Origin: Acephala macrosclerotiorum
Lineage: Eukaryota; Ascomycota; Leotiomycetes; Helotiales; Mollisiaceae
Length of the DNA stretch: 64,000 nt
Direction: 5' to 3'
NCBI GenBank assembly: GCA_014904845.1
Contig: MU119275.1
Coordinates: 62,001-126,000, forward strand
Position 1 is the stretch's first letter. Each line of letters starts with the position of its first letter. The position numbers were made by a program, and so were the translations under genes. The notes under the pieces were generated by a model, which saw only the letters and a program-made list of their open reading frames with translations, did no database searches and was not told the DNA's origin. Shown here piece by piece: positions 33,186 through 45,104 of the stretch.

Positions 33186-34820
33186 CTATGAATGCGCGGC
33201 CAATGAAAGACGAGCCTTTGCTATTCTTTCGTATGACTGCAATAACACTTGAGTCATCTTTGAGACCGAAACTATTGATAAGGTCCCTCTTTGCGTATGA
33301 GATAGAGCCAGACCGACGAAGTTTCTAGTGCTGTTCGTGCTAAGGAATATTTTGACTCGCGATTGCAACCCATACTCACGAGCAGTGTCGTCGAGCGCCT
33401 CTACAAGGGCATGAAGGCTAGTTATGTATGATGTTCTGTACAGACCCACTCCTAAAGGATTGAAGCGATCAATGATATCCTCGATAATCTTCTCTGCGGA
33501 GCCCGATTGGCATGCTGCATCAATGCAGCTCTCGTCTGCAGACCCTTGGTTACCTTGTAGGCCCCTCGTTGAATTTCCCACGAGATCCAGAGCTTGCACA
33601 ATATCCTTCCACGCCAACGAGAAGCCGGGGTCATGATGTAGCTGGTAACAAAACTCCTCTAATTCTTCCAGCCCTTGGACGTAGCAGTTCCTGTCTTGGA
33701 AAGAGTTGCTGACTAGCTAGCAATGGCTTTGACTAGCTCGAGGTCAAATAAATCGAGATTTGTGTACGCAGCCACGAGTGATAGAGAGACATCGCCCAAG
33801 TGCCTCCAGCACCACGATTGTCGAATCATTCCGGCCATTGTGACTTCGAGAGGTCTGGGTGCAAGTGTATTGGTGCCCATATGGCACAACGATCCTTCCA
33901 TCAGAGACCAGTGAAGCTCGTGAGAGTCGCGAAGAATTGAAAATCCCAGAGCGGCCTCTGCATCGAGATCCTCTGAGAAGTGGTGCTGGTAATGATGATT
34001 CAAGATCATATGACATAGTGCAATTGGTGGACAAGCAGAATCCACAGGCACAGCCTCTCGACAACACTTTTGTACAAGGCTGTATAGTCCAAAGATCTGG
34101 TCTCGTGCTTCAGTACACCTTACTCGTTCAAATTGCCTCATCAAGGAATACAGTGACAATGCAAAGGTCCGATTTTGGAGGTGTTGGAGACCGTCTCTCC
34201 CTTGTTTCATGAGCTTGACAGCGTTACACCTCTTCGACAATGTTTTGCGACCTCGAAGCTGAGTCCAGCCACCAAAATCTAAAACATCCACGTACCTCCT
34301 CATCAAGCTGAGGAGCGTATCCAGATCTACGTTGACACGGCCACAGTAGAGTTCAGCCTGCGCAGCCAGCAACACTTCCTGGATAATCCAGAGCCTGTCC
34401 CAATATGGTCGATAGTATATATCCTCAATGCATTTAGGCATAACGAACGCAGGCTTTGGTCCCTCCAATTGCATCACGAACTCCGCTTCTTCCAACTCGC
34501 TTCGGGCACCTATCCAAACACAGACTTTGCTCGCCTCGGCATAGATCCGACTCATTCGGGCAACTTAATGACTCCTCTCGGCCAGATCCTCCTGATTGAT
34601 GCACAGCCATCAACCCACAAGACGCGATTGGTGTCTCTGACCCTCAAATGCTGTAACGCTTGCCAAAGATTCTTTCAAACTTCCCGAACATGGCCGTCTA
34701 TACGAATTTGTTTCGGATCTTTCTCCGACCCAACATATAAGATAATGCTTCGTAGGAAGGCATCTCCAATTATCTGGCATGGACGAGGATGCAGTTGACG
34801 AGGTCCACACATCCAGGGAG
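33186..34820 (-). pseudogene. HET-domain (heterokaryon incompatibility) protein, degenerate
   Basis: The HET signature is visible but in pieces. From about 34770 the minus strand reads PSYEALSY, then in another frame KQIRIDGHVREV-stop-KNLWQAL, then LWVDG, then in yet another frame INQEDLAERSH-stop-VARMSRIYAEASKVCVWIG. The TGA at 34675-34677 stands where the family usually has Trp or a polar residue, and the TAA at 34565-34567 where it has Gln. An intact stretch of 280 codons (34555-33713) contains YWDRLWIIQEVLLA; the sequence continues in a new frame from about 33713 (EELEEFCYQLHHDPGF) to a stop at 33186. HET proteins trigger cell death after fusion of unlike hyphae. At least three frame changes plus two stops argue for a pseudogene. 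Confidence 0.75.
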
Positions 34821-36667
34821 AACACAGAGGAATCTGAAAGCCACGTCGCTAGTGCAGCCATACAGAAGCATCAAGGATGAAATGGTATTCATGCATGTGC
34901 CCTTGACTACTCAGCCGTTTGAGAGGAGCTCTAGTCTTCTATTTGGAATCATCTGGATGCAGTGACCCAACATTTGGCGGGGTCGCTCGCTTCCCCTGAA
35001 TTCTCTCGCTTGGCCAACTGTCACCTAGACTCGCATTGAAAGTATGATGCTTTCCTCCCACGAATAGCCTGAATTTAATAATCTAGCTTCTTTGTGGGCA
35101 ATTCCAAATGAACGAGTATTTCTCGAGCTGCTAGGCAATCTCCCACTGGTTGTGACTTAATGAACAAAGCTATGGCTAAATGCCCTGCGTAAGTCTGAAT
35201 TTCTGCTCCAGGAACGAGTTTAAAATATCCCGCGAGACAATTGATACACTGAAACTAGGAGTACAAGAATGAGGCAAGTCAAAATCGTCTCTCAAGTATC
35301 TATGCTTCAAGCGACAGAGGACCGTTAATTCCGAGAGACACCATTTCGAATCTGGTACGAAACAGCATCGAAGACATAAGGCCATCTTTCCAAGACCTCT
35401 CCTTGAAGCCGCCGGGACTCTTCGGCTTCAAAACACGAAACTAAGACAACTATTTTTCACTCTTTGCCGGTCTGAACGTTGGTGACATACCACAGCTCGA
35501 GACTGAAACTTCGGCATGAAAGAAAATGGGCTCCTCAGTTAATTCTTTCTTGATTGGAAATACATATATACGTGCACTACATCACGTCATAATAAAGCAT
35601 CGCTCCTCTGCTTTCGTCCTCTGGTAATAGCATCACGGAAAACTCTCATAAGAGATAGCAAAAGTTCCAAGCCTCGAACCAGATCTTATCCATTTTCCAC
35701 CACAACTCGAGGGAGGAGCGGGAATGTGTTCCAATATTTACAAATACTTCAGCTATGTTGGCATCATCAATGGCAACGATGTTAGGAAATGATGTAAACC
35801 TCAATGCCTCAAGCAAAACTCCCTCTTCACCACCATCGCCTACCTTCTTCAGCTTACCCCAGACGAATTGACTGAAGACACCAACCTACTTCCTCTCAAC
35901 GAGAATGGCTGTACCAGTCTTCATGGAATCACAGTGAACCTCGAGCGAAAATCGTCTCTCGATAGTGAACAACACCATTATCTTCCTGCCGCAAAGATTC
36001 ACAACCTTCTTGCATTCGGTAGTGTTATTGAGGCAATGTTGATGAGAGACAATAAGCCTTTAGATTGTGATACTGTGAAGAGGTTCGATGAGGATGAGCA
36101 GCATCAAAATGTCTTGCAATACCTGAGCCATCGTTGGGACGTCAATTGTGGGGACGTTGCCGTGGAAGCCCAGAAGAGGTGGAACAATGATTGTTTTCAA
36201 GCTGACGAAGAACGATGGATATTTATGGTACGTGAAATGGAAGTGGATTTAGCCTGCTGAGGATTGTTCCTTCACGACTAAGAGGAATTGGGGCGATGTT
36301 CAGATCTTGATTGGGGAATACCAATGACGGTTGGTGTAACGTGGTTTGCGCCTCAACGCCCAAGTACCTGGGAGGTCATTTCCTTTCCAGAGAAACTTTT
36401 TTCGATGCAATAATGCAATTCCTTCATTCTAGAGTTTCTGGACAATGAGCAGGATATACGCAGGAAGGATGGCAAGAGAAGCGCGACAATGATTTTGGAC
36501 TGACGAGTAAGAGAATATGGCCTCAGCCTGGTATTTGTACACAGCGAAAAACTGCTTAAGCAGATCCTCCCAAACGCCATTCCACCGTTTATTTCGCCAT
36601 CCAGCATTTTTGTTACTTCCCCAATTCATATGCAATCAATCCACACTCCGCACCTTCCACCCCTCAA
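34821..36667. other. Mostly non-coding; one unassigned 130-codon frame
   Basis: The only sizeable frame is plus 35868-36260 (MTEDTNLLPLNENGCTS ...), which lacks a recognisable domain, has no clear partner exon and may be a fragment of a decayed gene. The rest holds no supported feature; its left part would have been the promoter of the HET gene. Confidence 0.3.
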
Positions 36668-38350
36668 TCACCAAACGCCATCCTGCGTATCATGTTCCAC
36701 CCTCCAAGCATCTTCGGGCTTCAACCCCATCTCCACAATATTACAATCGCGATGTCCCCATTTCTCCGCAAAGATATTCCGCCCATGCTGAATCGTCATT
36801 TCGATACCCAGATTAAAGCCTTCGCTATCGCGATAGAAGGGATCGCCTTGGCCGCCGACTTGGCGTGCTTGCCATGTGTTTCTACCGCGGGTGTTTTCGT
36901 GTTTGGAGCCTTGCATTCGGTCGAGTACTCGCATGAGAGTCTTGAAGGGGTCGGAGAAGATGGTATCTTCTTCCCATTTTCGAGATGGTACTACCTTTGC
37001 CGGTGTTGGGGTAGGCGAGGCGGTTGATGTCGAGGAAGAGGAGGACGCGGATGATGTTGATGCGGGGGTTTCGTTCAAGGCATTTTCCAAATTCTGCTCA
37101 ACTAGAAATTTTGGATCCTCAACAACCTTTCCCCACGCCTTCTCCGTCTCCTTCATCTCATCCTCACCCTTTCCCACATCCCTCCTACTCGCCTTGATCT
37201 CCTTCTCCAACCCCTTCTCCTTCGCCGCTGCCTCGGTGGCATTCCTCTCCGCCTCCGCCTGCAACCTCAACTCCTCCTCGATCGCGTTCGGATCCTTAAA
37301 ACTCGCTTCCGGAGTCTCAGGCCCCTTCTTCCTATACAACACAATCAAATCATCCAGACTGCTTGCAACATCGTATATAAGCCCCGCGGGTACTTCCTTG
37401 ATATCGAATTTGGCCATCTCCAGTCTAGCGTGCATATCGCAGTCTGTCATGTAGAAAGGGATCAAGGTGTCCCAGCCACCGATCTCGACGAAGGAGGCTA
37501 CGTTGACGAGGGCGAGGCGATCGTAGGAGAAGAAGCGCATTGCCCAGCGGGAAAGTTGACCTGTGGTTGGATCGGGGGAGGTGACGTCACGGAGAGCGTT
37601 GAGACATTTTGTGTAGACGGATTGGTAGTCGGAGTAGTTGTGTTTAGGGTTGGAGGAGGGGAGGATTGGGGTCGCGGTGCTTTCTTTGATTTGGAAGTAT
37701 TCGTTTTCGAAGGAAACGGCTACCACATCCATGTGTGACCAGAAGTATGTTTCCCAGCCGTGAGTGGTCGAGTAGTAGAGGTAGTAGTTTTGTAGTTGCG
37801 CGAAGGTGAGCAGGGTGGGTGTGATGAGCACATTGATGCCTAGCATCTCGAGACGCGTGTGGTTAAGGAAGAAGGGGTTTTGCAGAGATAGTCGTCCTTT
37901 TTGGTTCGAATCCATAACGCCCGTGTTCTCAATAACGTAGATATCTTCTGGTGGCCATCCTGACGTGATGTACGAAACCACAGCCTGCTGTAAAAGGCGC
38001 CAGTTTCTGGTAAAACCAATGAACAAAGGAGTGTTCTTGGGAACAGGAGGAGTCGGTGGTTGGTTCCATAACGCTATTGGAGGTAGATCGGCAGCAGAGT
38101 GGGCGGCGAGAGCAAAGGGGAAGTTGTCGACAATTGGCAAGCTTCTGGCAGGATGTGTAGGTCTGTATTTCGGATATGGTTCTGTCTTGGATGGTCCGAC
38201 AACCTGCTCTATGATATGTGAAGATGCTCCTGCAATATCACTTCGCCAGTAGTAGCTCGTGAGGAAGATGAAGAGGAGGCAGATCGAGGTGAAGAAGATA
38301 TACCGGCCCCGGATTCCCATTGTCACACTACTTGTAGATCGGTGCGACAA
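36668..38350 (-). CDS. Type II membrane protein, probable Golgi glycosyltransferase-like
   Basis: Intron-free ORF of 560 residues. A short cytosolic N-terminus (an internal ATG at codon 11 is an alternative start) precedes one membrane anchor, about residues 17-34 (YIFFTSICLLFIFLTSYYW), giving the type II layout of Golgi glycosyltransferases. The luminal part has IGFTRNWRLLQQAVVSYI, EDIYVIENTG, a WSHMDVVAV segment and a YMTDCDMHARLEM segment, the last two with acidic clusters like the metal-binding D-x-D of GT-A folds. Residues about 350-430 are charged coiled-coil-like, then Ser/Thr/Pro-rich. The C-terminus is well-behaved (AEKWGHRDCNIVEMGL). The glycosyltransferase call rests on topology and these acidic motifs, not a clear family match. 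It is intact in an area full of broken genes. Confidence 0.7.
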   Translation of the reverse strand: MSHRSTSSVTMGIRGRYIFFTSICLLFIFLTSYYWRSDIAGASSHIIEQVVGPSKTEPYPKYRPTHPARSLPIVDNFPFALAAHSAADLPPIALWNQPPTPPVPKNTPLFIGFTRNWRLLQQAVVSYITSGWPPEDIYVIENTGVMDSNQKGRLSLQNPFFLNHTRLEMLGINVLITPTLLTFAQLQNYYLYYSTTHGWETYFWSHMDVVAVSFENEYFQIKESTATPILPSSNPKHNYSDYQSVYTKCLNALRDVTSPDPTTGQLSRWAMRFFSYDRLALVNVASFVEIGGWDTLIPFYMTDCDMHARLEMAKFDIKEVPAGLIYDVASSLDDLIVLYRKKGPETPEASFKDPNAIEEELRLQAEAERNATEAAAKEKGLEKEIKASRRDVGKGEDEMKETEKAWGKVVEDPKFLVEQNLENALNETPASTSSASSSSSTSTASPTPTPAKVVPSRKWEEDTIFSDPFKTLMRVLDRMQGSKHENTRGRNTWQARQVGGQGDPFYRDSEGFNLGIEMTIQHGRNIFAEKWGHRDCNIVEMGLKPEDAWRVEHDTQDGVW

Positions 38351-41300
38351 TTACGCCCAGTGTGGAGAGATCATGAAGTAAAAGAGGTAGCGAGCAAGGA
38401 AGCGCAAAGGAACGACAGTAGGAAGTCTCGCGTTGACAGGTTTGGATATTAGCTTTGAAAAGACTGTGGCAAATCAAAAATATATCGGATCCATGCCGTC
38501 AAAGACCTAGCGGTTGAATCTGCTTCCGTCTTATCACAGCCTCCACACTCAACTTCAGGAAGGAATCTGGTGAATGGAGACGGTGAATGGATACGAACTA
38601 TGCCTCCTATCTGCAGAAATGTTGAAGGGCAGTGGAGATGCTAACACTGGTGCATCGAAAGTGATCTTCTTGCAAGGTATCTCCGTGCTCAGGCACTTGC
38701 AGCACTGATGCGACGAAAGATAACTCTAGCTCCTCGCCGAGGTTAAGTCCAAGGAAAAGAGCAAATGCTAGACGAGGACAATGTGAGAACGATGGGGAGT
38801 AGCGTGAAACGATAGGTCTGGTCACCTCGAATGTATTGCGTCTGCAGAAACAGGACATGTGCCTCCACAACCCGTATTAAGATTAGATATCTGGGGAGGA
38901 ATTTTAGGTTCTGTGTTGGTATTAGGTTTGAGTGTCATTATGACATGCCTTAGGTTGTTTGATATCGTGAGGCATTTCAGACAGCCCTTGTAGAATACCT
39001 CAATGATAGGGGCTTTGATGCTTCTGTGTGAGTAGATAAGGAATTGCCACGTCGTGGTTGGTGACGATTTAAACAATGCTTGAGCTTGTTGTGAAAAGTC
39101 GTTGTAGTTGGTAAGAAGTTCCAGGTAAGAGTTGGGGCCACAGCTCGTGGCACACTTAATTTTTAAAAGATATTATTACTTTTATTTAATAATAAAAAGA
39201 CTTCAAATTTTATAATATTTAAAAAACTTTGCGTATTTTATATTATTCATTTATTGGCCGTCCGTCTTGAGGACTAATGTCAACTTTTATTAAGTCACGC
39301 GTTTATCACGTGGCACGAGTCATCTTTAGAATGGGCGAAAAACACCAAATTTAACCGGAAGCGAGCTGGCGGGAAGAAGAGCAAGGAGACCACAGATTGA
39401 AGCACTTTCCATATGTCATAATGGATGGTTTTCCTAATCTTAAAACACGGGTGCAGCGGAAGCGGCCCAGAAGAGCACTAGAAGACAGGGACCAGAGTTG
39501 AGAGTGCGGAATACAGCGAGGGTGGAACCGTCAAGAAGCGCTTTCGGGGGGAATGCCTTTTGGGGTGGTCATGAGAGTATGCGAGGGTATGGGGACACGA
39601 GGGCACCACCACGAGGACCGAGGGAAATGTCGTCAAATTTCTTAGTTAGTTTAGCAGCTCGAGCGGTCCCATTGCCTAACGGCAGACTCGGACTATAAAA
39701 TTCATCACATCACACTAAATTTAACTGAGGTGCTCAAATGCAGCGATTTGATTGGTCTATTAAAAAATATCGCGGCACGTGATTCTAGCTAGGAACACTA
39801 AAACTTCAATTATATTGCGCTTACAACACAATCCATTAATCAATCCAAATCATATAAAACTTTTAAATAAATTGAAACTCAATTAAATACTACCAGATTC
39901 CAAGTTTTAAGCGATTTTATTAATCCGTTGTTACGCAAATCAATATAATATATTCGCACTCAATAAAAATAGCGGCCGCAAAAGTCTTAATGCGCTTCTA
40001 CCTTAGGCATTTAAGCACTTAAGTGCTGGAACACTAAAAATATATTCCAAGTGCGTTTCTGCCTAAGGCACCAAGGCAACAGAACACTAGAATCTACTTC
40101 GTCCCAGGCGAAACAGTTACGCCAAGACCGACCGGGGCATATCGCTGAGTACGCATTGGAGAAAAGTCCTTGTCTGTGGGCCTTTTAGCGTAATTACTCA
40201 CACTTTTATTGCATTTCTATCTCTCGCACAAAAATTGCCACCCTTGTGTTGTAGTCTCCTAAGATGCAATTAACCAATCAAACCCTAGAAATTATCCCTT
40301 GTCTAACTTCTATTTTTGCTGTTTCGCTGGCGACTAAGTAGTTTTACGATTGCGCAATTTTTAAAGGAAGTCCCCGGGAGCTCCCCCTGGAATTATATAT
40401 TAAATAAAGTAATTTAAATCGATTAAATTAATCGTAATAGCTTAATAATTAACTTACGAGCTTAAGATTATAAGTTTATATTTTTTAAATATTTTTTAAA
40501 GTATTTTTAAGCGACGAAAATTAAATTCGATAATTTTATTTTAAAAAGTTATAATAAGTTTATAAAGTAAATCCGAGTTAATTTAATTTCGTAATTAAAA
40601 ATCGAAATTTAGTTTTAGTGTTTATTTGTTATTTGTTAGCAAAAAGGCCCGAAGAGCCTTGTAAAACACTTGCACAGACTTATGATCCCAGGCTCGTTAG
40701 GGCTTCCAGCTTTCAAGATCCGACATTGCCTAGACCAGACCGCCATGCAATTTTTATGCTTTAAAGTTGTTTCAAGGTGATCGACGACAGTGCCCGCTTT
40801 GATGGTAGCCATCAGGCTCGAAACCTTTTTGGGGAGCAACGTCAGACATTTTCCTGACGGCTGTGGCGCATGTTCTCAAATGTGGCTAGGCTTGACATTC
40901 TGACACTTTGATCGCTTGAGTCTTCGCTGCTGGTAGAATTTCGCTTCCAGATTTCGTCAAAGTGATGTGAAAAGAGAGGTATATCAACACCGATGTGGAG
41001 GTCAAGCGGGTAAGAGAATAGAAGTTGTGTTGCGACGTTTTCAAACGGCCAGCCGATAAGAGCGAACAACTGGGTTGAGGCGAAGCGCACAATACGAGAT
41101 CAGGGGAGCGAAAGAGAGAGGCCCTCGGGACATGAGAACTGCTCAGTCTCGCAGAGACTGCAAATCAATAAACTGTGCCGCCATATATGAGCCCATCCAG
41201 GAAGGTACCATACCTGAATCAAAGTCCGAGAAACATAGAGGTGCGCTTCCCTCGAGTAGAAGTCCCCCGAATCCACTCGCGTAATTCTTGGTACTCGTGT

Positions 41301-41708
41301 TCCAGGCTTCCATTTTGTGTCCTGCCTTTCGACCAGTGGCATTCCAAAGAAAGTCAATGACCGAGATGGTGAACTTGCTCCCGTGTGGTCCTCACAGCTC
41401 ACGCTGGAATAAGTGGAAAGAGGGCACTGAAAACACTCGCGAGCATGTTCGCTGTACACCCAAAAGGAGCCACTTCCCCAACTCCCCGAAAGACATCAAG
41501 ATATGATATTGTAATTAATTCTGTACAGATGCTAAATGCCAAAATACAACTGCTCAACGAAGCGCCGATGAGAGATGCCGCCTGAAAATAACTGCCGCCA
41601 ACCGGTCCTTGTTCGCGAAACTCCTTCGCTCATGCACTTCGTAATTTTTACACGCTATCTTTCATTCATAAATGGGCATGTACTGATATCTGTCCTCTCC
41701 AAAGAGTC
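38351..41708. other. 3.3-kb stretch without a supported gene, partly AT-rich
   Basis: 38351-39120 has only short frames. About 39160-39250 and 39830-40620 are AT-rich with no open frames. 40636-41600 has minus-strand fragments (for example RFASTQLFALIGWPFENV near 41060, and VDSGDFYSREAHLYVSR near 41260) that look coding but cannot be joined or named with confidence. Likely a decayed accessory stretch. Confidence 0.4.
39794..40622. repeat. AT-rich segment bounded by a 12-bp inverted repeat
   Basis: AACACTAAAACT at 39794-39805 and its exact complement AGTTTTAGTGTT at 40611-40622 enclose 829 bp. Inside are further copies of the AACACTA core (around 40030 and 40085) and two near-repeats (GCGCTTCTACCTTAGGCA and GCGTTTCTGCCTAAGGCA). 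It may be a degraded DNA transposon, but no transposase or clear target duplication was seen, and 12 bp in AT-rich DNA could arise by chance. Confidence 0.35.
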
Positions 41709-44506
41709 TCATTCGATTGGGGCGAAGAAGCGACTTGCTTCAATGATCTGCTCGTCGCCATTTGCAAAGTCCCAGCCAACAATGATACTTGTCTGGCTGC
41801 AGCAAATAATTCTTCGAGCATCGAATTGCAGCTTGAACACTCGAGCCATGTTTGTTGGCAAGTGGTGGTGATGCGGTGGGTGATTGGGTTGAGGGGCTGC
41901 GGGAGCATAGGCAACTTGTGCCGTTTGCGGGGTAGGTGCTGGTGGAGGGCCTTGAACTGTGGTTTGAGGAACGGTCTGTGTAGCTGCTGTTTGAGATGCA
42001 GGTCCAGATGCACTGGAGGCGCCTGCCGCACTCTGAGCTTGGGCCAGGGATGGTGGAATGCTTGAAACTGCAGATGGCCCATTGGCTACCTGAGCGTGAC
42101 TCTGACGAGCTGCACTGACTATCACATTCATGATCTGTTGCGTGGGTCCAGGCATGGTACCGATGGCCTGCGCGAGGTAGTCGTTATTCAATAGCTGAGG
42201 ATGAGCATGCAGTGCATGTCGTAGGGCTGCTGGTCCTTGCGGCACAGTAATGCTAATTAGATAACGGTAATAGGCGTCGCTGCCAGGAGCAAAAGGAACA
42301 CTGGGCGCGTCGGTGTCGGCAGGGCCCGGGACTTGTTGAGACGGAGCTTGAGTCGAAGATTGTGAGAGTTGCGAAGTTTGGGACAATTGTGGTGCTGGCT
42401 GCGAGGACTGCGAAGCTTGACTAGCAATACTCTCATTACTTCGTCTTGGCTCGTGAGCTGCTCTCGCCGCTGCTTGTGCAGCCTCCTCTTGTCGTAGAGT
42501 GTGTTGAGCTCTCCAGACGCCTTCCTTGTCCCTCCTCCAGATGATGATGGTTTCGTCGTAAGATCCAGAAACGATACGTCCAAATCTCCCACCACCACCT
42601 CCTGGTGGAAGTTTGGCACCGTAGGCCGTAATGTCTTCTGGCTTTCTTGAACCAGCATTTCGAGGTCGCCCACGTTGTGTGTAGGATGCTCGAGAGATGG
42701 CACCAGAATCGACAGCTTTGAAGTATTCGTGATCAATTGCTCGAGCATTCTCCTTGTCTTCCTCCTCACTATATGGCAAATCGCCGAATCCTGCCTGAAC
42801 TGTTCGAACGAGATTTGAGTGAGCACGGAGGCTGGCAACTTCAAGACCAGACTCCTTATCAAACACCTTAACTTCATTATCGCTACTCCCACTTACGATG
42901 CGTCGTCCATCATATTGAACACAGGCAATGCCTTTCGAGTGTCCAATCAAGGTACGGATGCAAGTCTGCTCGGGCCAATCCCATACCTTCACAGTACGGT
43001 CACCCGAAGCAGACACAACCTCATTCCCATGAATCTGAACGGCGTTGACAGCAGCGCCATGTCCCTCCAGACAGCCGATCATGGAATACGGAGGTTTGAC
43101 AGGAAGTCCAGCCGTGGGCGGAGGGTTGAACCCGTAATTGTTGAGGTAGGTAGGGACAGGATGAAGACCACCTGAAAGGTCGGGGTAACCAAGCTCGCCA
43201 GCGCTCAGGGGCTTTCGATTAAATATCTTGATGGTCTTGTCTTTCGAACACGTCACCAGAACTCGCTTGTCAAATCTGACGTTTAAAACCGATTCGCGAT
43301 GTGCCTTTCTTAACCTCGTAATGATCTGGCCAGTAGAGAACCTCCACAGAACCACAGTCGCGTCGCTGCTTCCCGAAACAATCAAGTCTTCCTCCGGGTC
43401 AGCATCGAATTGAAGACACAACACAGAACCATTGTGCCCACGTAATGGCGCTCGCGCGAGTCTGCGGGTATCTAAATCCCATATGCGTAAAGATTTATCC
43501 CGACTTCCACTGACCAGGTACTTGCCAGAGTGTTGGATAGTGTAAATACACTCCTCATGGGCTTCCTCGGGGTATGCTGGGTGTGGCAATTGAAAATTCG
43601 TGTATCGCTCGGCTTCCCAGTTAGCTTCCAGCCTTCGTCTTTGAGAATACAGGTATTGCCAATTTAGCTTCCGCTTGTTGTCAGAGCGATCAACAACCAC
43701 TAAAGAAGAGATGTTGGACAACGGAGCAGAGTAAGTCGATCCGGTAGAGGTACAACTGGAACGACCTTGTAATGAGTTTGCGCGTCTGCTCGGATACTGT
43801 GTGGATTTTATCGACGAGGAAGGAGGCGGGGACATCATCGGAGTATCCATATCGATTTTGGTCGAAGCTGGTTCCTTCGTGACCTTACCCCCAAAAATAG
43901 ACATTTGCTTTATTCCTGCTGCATCAACATCCATCATATCCGAATCCCCATCTGCCTGTAATGAAGGCAGTATTCGTTGTGGAGTTGCCCTCCTCTTGCT
44001 TGCGTGCTCGTCACCGCTGTCACCGCTTGGTCTCGACCGGTCAATGTTCAGGGAGTCCTCGAACGCTTGTACCTCCGACTTAATAACACGGAAACCTTCC
44101 AGTATATACAGCTGTTGCCACAGCTTGCGATCCAAAGCCAACAGCATCCATTCTCGTGAGGCGCGAGCTGTATTGATCAAGGCCACCGGGTCCAAAAAGC
44201 CTAGAATCTTGAGACAAACTTCGGGAGGTAGCTTTCTGAAGAAATTGATGTAGAGGCGAGGACGAACTCTGCGGACGATTTCGGCGACTTCGGACGTAGG
44301 CAGATGGGCCATGATACTCATCACATACTCTGCCAAGGATTGTTAGTCGCCTTCAAGACGGACTCGGAGTCTAGGATGTCCAACGTACCTGTCCGCTCTG
44401 GTATAGACATAGTTGCCATCCAAGATGGCAGGGCACCAGAAGTCCCAACAGTCAAGGGATCCTCGCTATAGCCCTCATCTGGAGGAGATTCCTCGTAAGA
44501 CGTCAT
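41709..44506 (-). CDS. SCF F-box/WD40 protein, FWD-1 / beta-TrCP (Slimb) type
   Basis: Two exons, 44506-44389 and 44329-41709, give 912 residues; the 59-bp intron has donor GTACGT and acceptor TTGGCAG. The start MTSYEESPPDEGYSEDPL was chosen as the first ATG in frame. The F-box is at about residues 68-115 (FFRKLPPEVCLKILGFLDP). WD40 repeats span about 270-690, several ending in W-D or I-W (YLVSGSRDKSLRIWDLD; VVSASGDRTVKVWDW; RIVSGSYDETIIIWRR). A long Gln/Ser/Pro-rich insert separates these from a last blade that closes the propeller at the C-terminus (IVGWDFANGDEQIIEASRFF). In Neurospora the orthologue-type protein FWD-1 recruits phosphorylated FREQUENCY to the SCF ubiquitin ligase; that role is known for the family and inferred here. 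Confidence 0.9.
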
Positions 44507-45104
44507 TGCTACCGTACACAACTCCAAGTCTTCTGGACTCAGCGCGCAGCTCAAAGCTATAGAACGAGTTTAGGATGTGGACCGCAGCACTGAATGGATA
44601 TCGTAGAGAGTATTACAACGCGTAGATACAGTATGTGGTCTGTGGTGTGGCCTTGGTCGGTAGGGAGGCTGAAGCTTGGCGTGGTGAATCAGGCACCGCT
44701 GCTTGCCGGCCCAGAATGTACCAGCAGAGATGAAAGACTGGGGCCGAAAATGCGGGAGGCGGAGGACGGCAGGTATAAGCAACCCGCGAATTTTGCTGCG
44801 TGTATCGTAAATGTAAACAAAGAATGATAGTCGTGCGCTGAAGGTTACTGCAATGTTTGTTTGTGCGCAGGAAGAGTTGGTGGTGCTGACTTGAATCAAT
44901 ATCACAACTATTAAGGTTTTTACGCCTCAATTCTAAGGCGCGGTCGGCTGCTCCTAAACGGAGCGGAACTCATCGATCTGTAACACTAACGACCCACGGT
45001 AGAGGGATAAGGAACGACGTCCCCTCGACCCTCCAATCTCTATCGCAATCACCCCGAACCTTCGAATCTTGAATGCCGAACTACACTCTCTTCCATAACC
45101 ATTC
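44507..45104. promoter_or_regulatory. Shared head-to-head promoter, F-box/WD40 gene and cdc24
   Basis: About 600 bp between two divergent start codons, with no coding sequence. Both genes are housekeeping in character, so a bidirectional promoter is plausible. A pyrimidine-rich leader precedes the cdc24 ATG. Confidence 0.4.
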
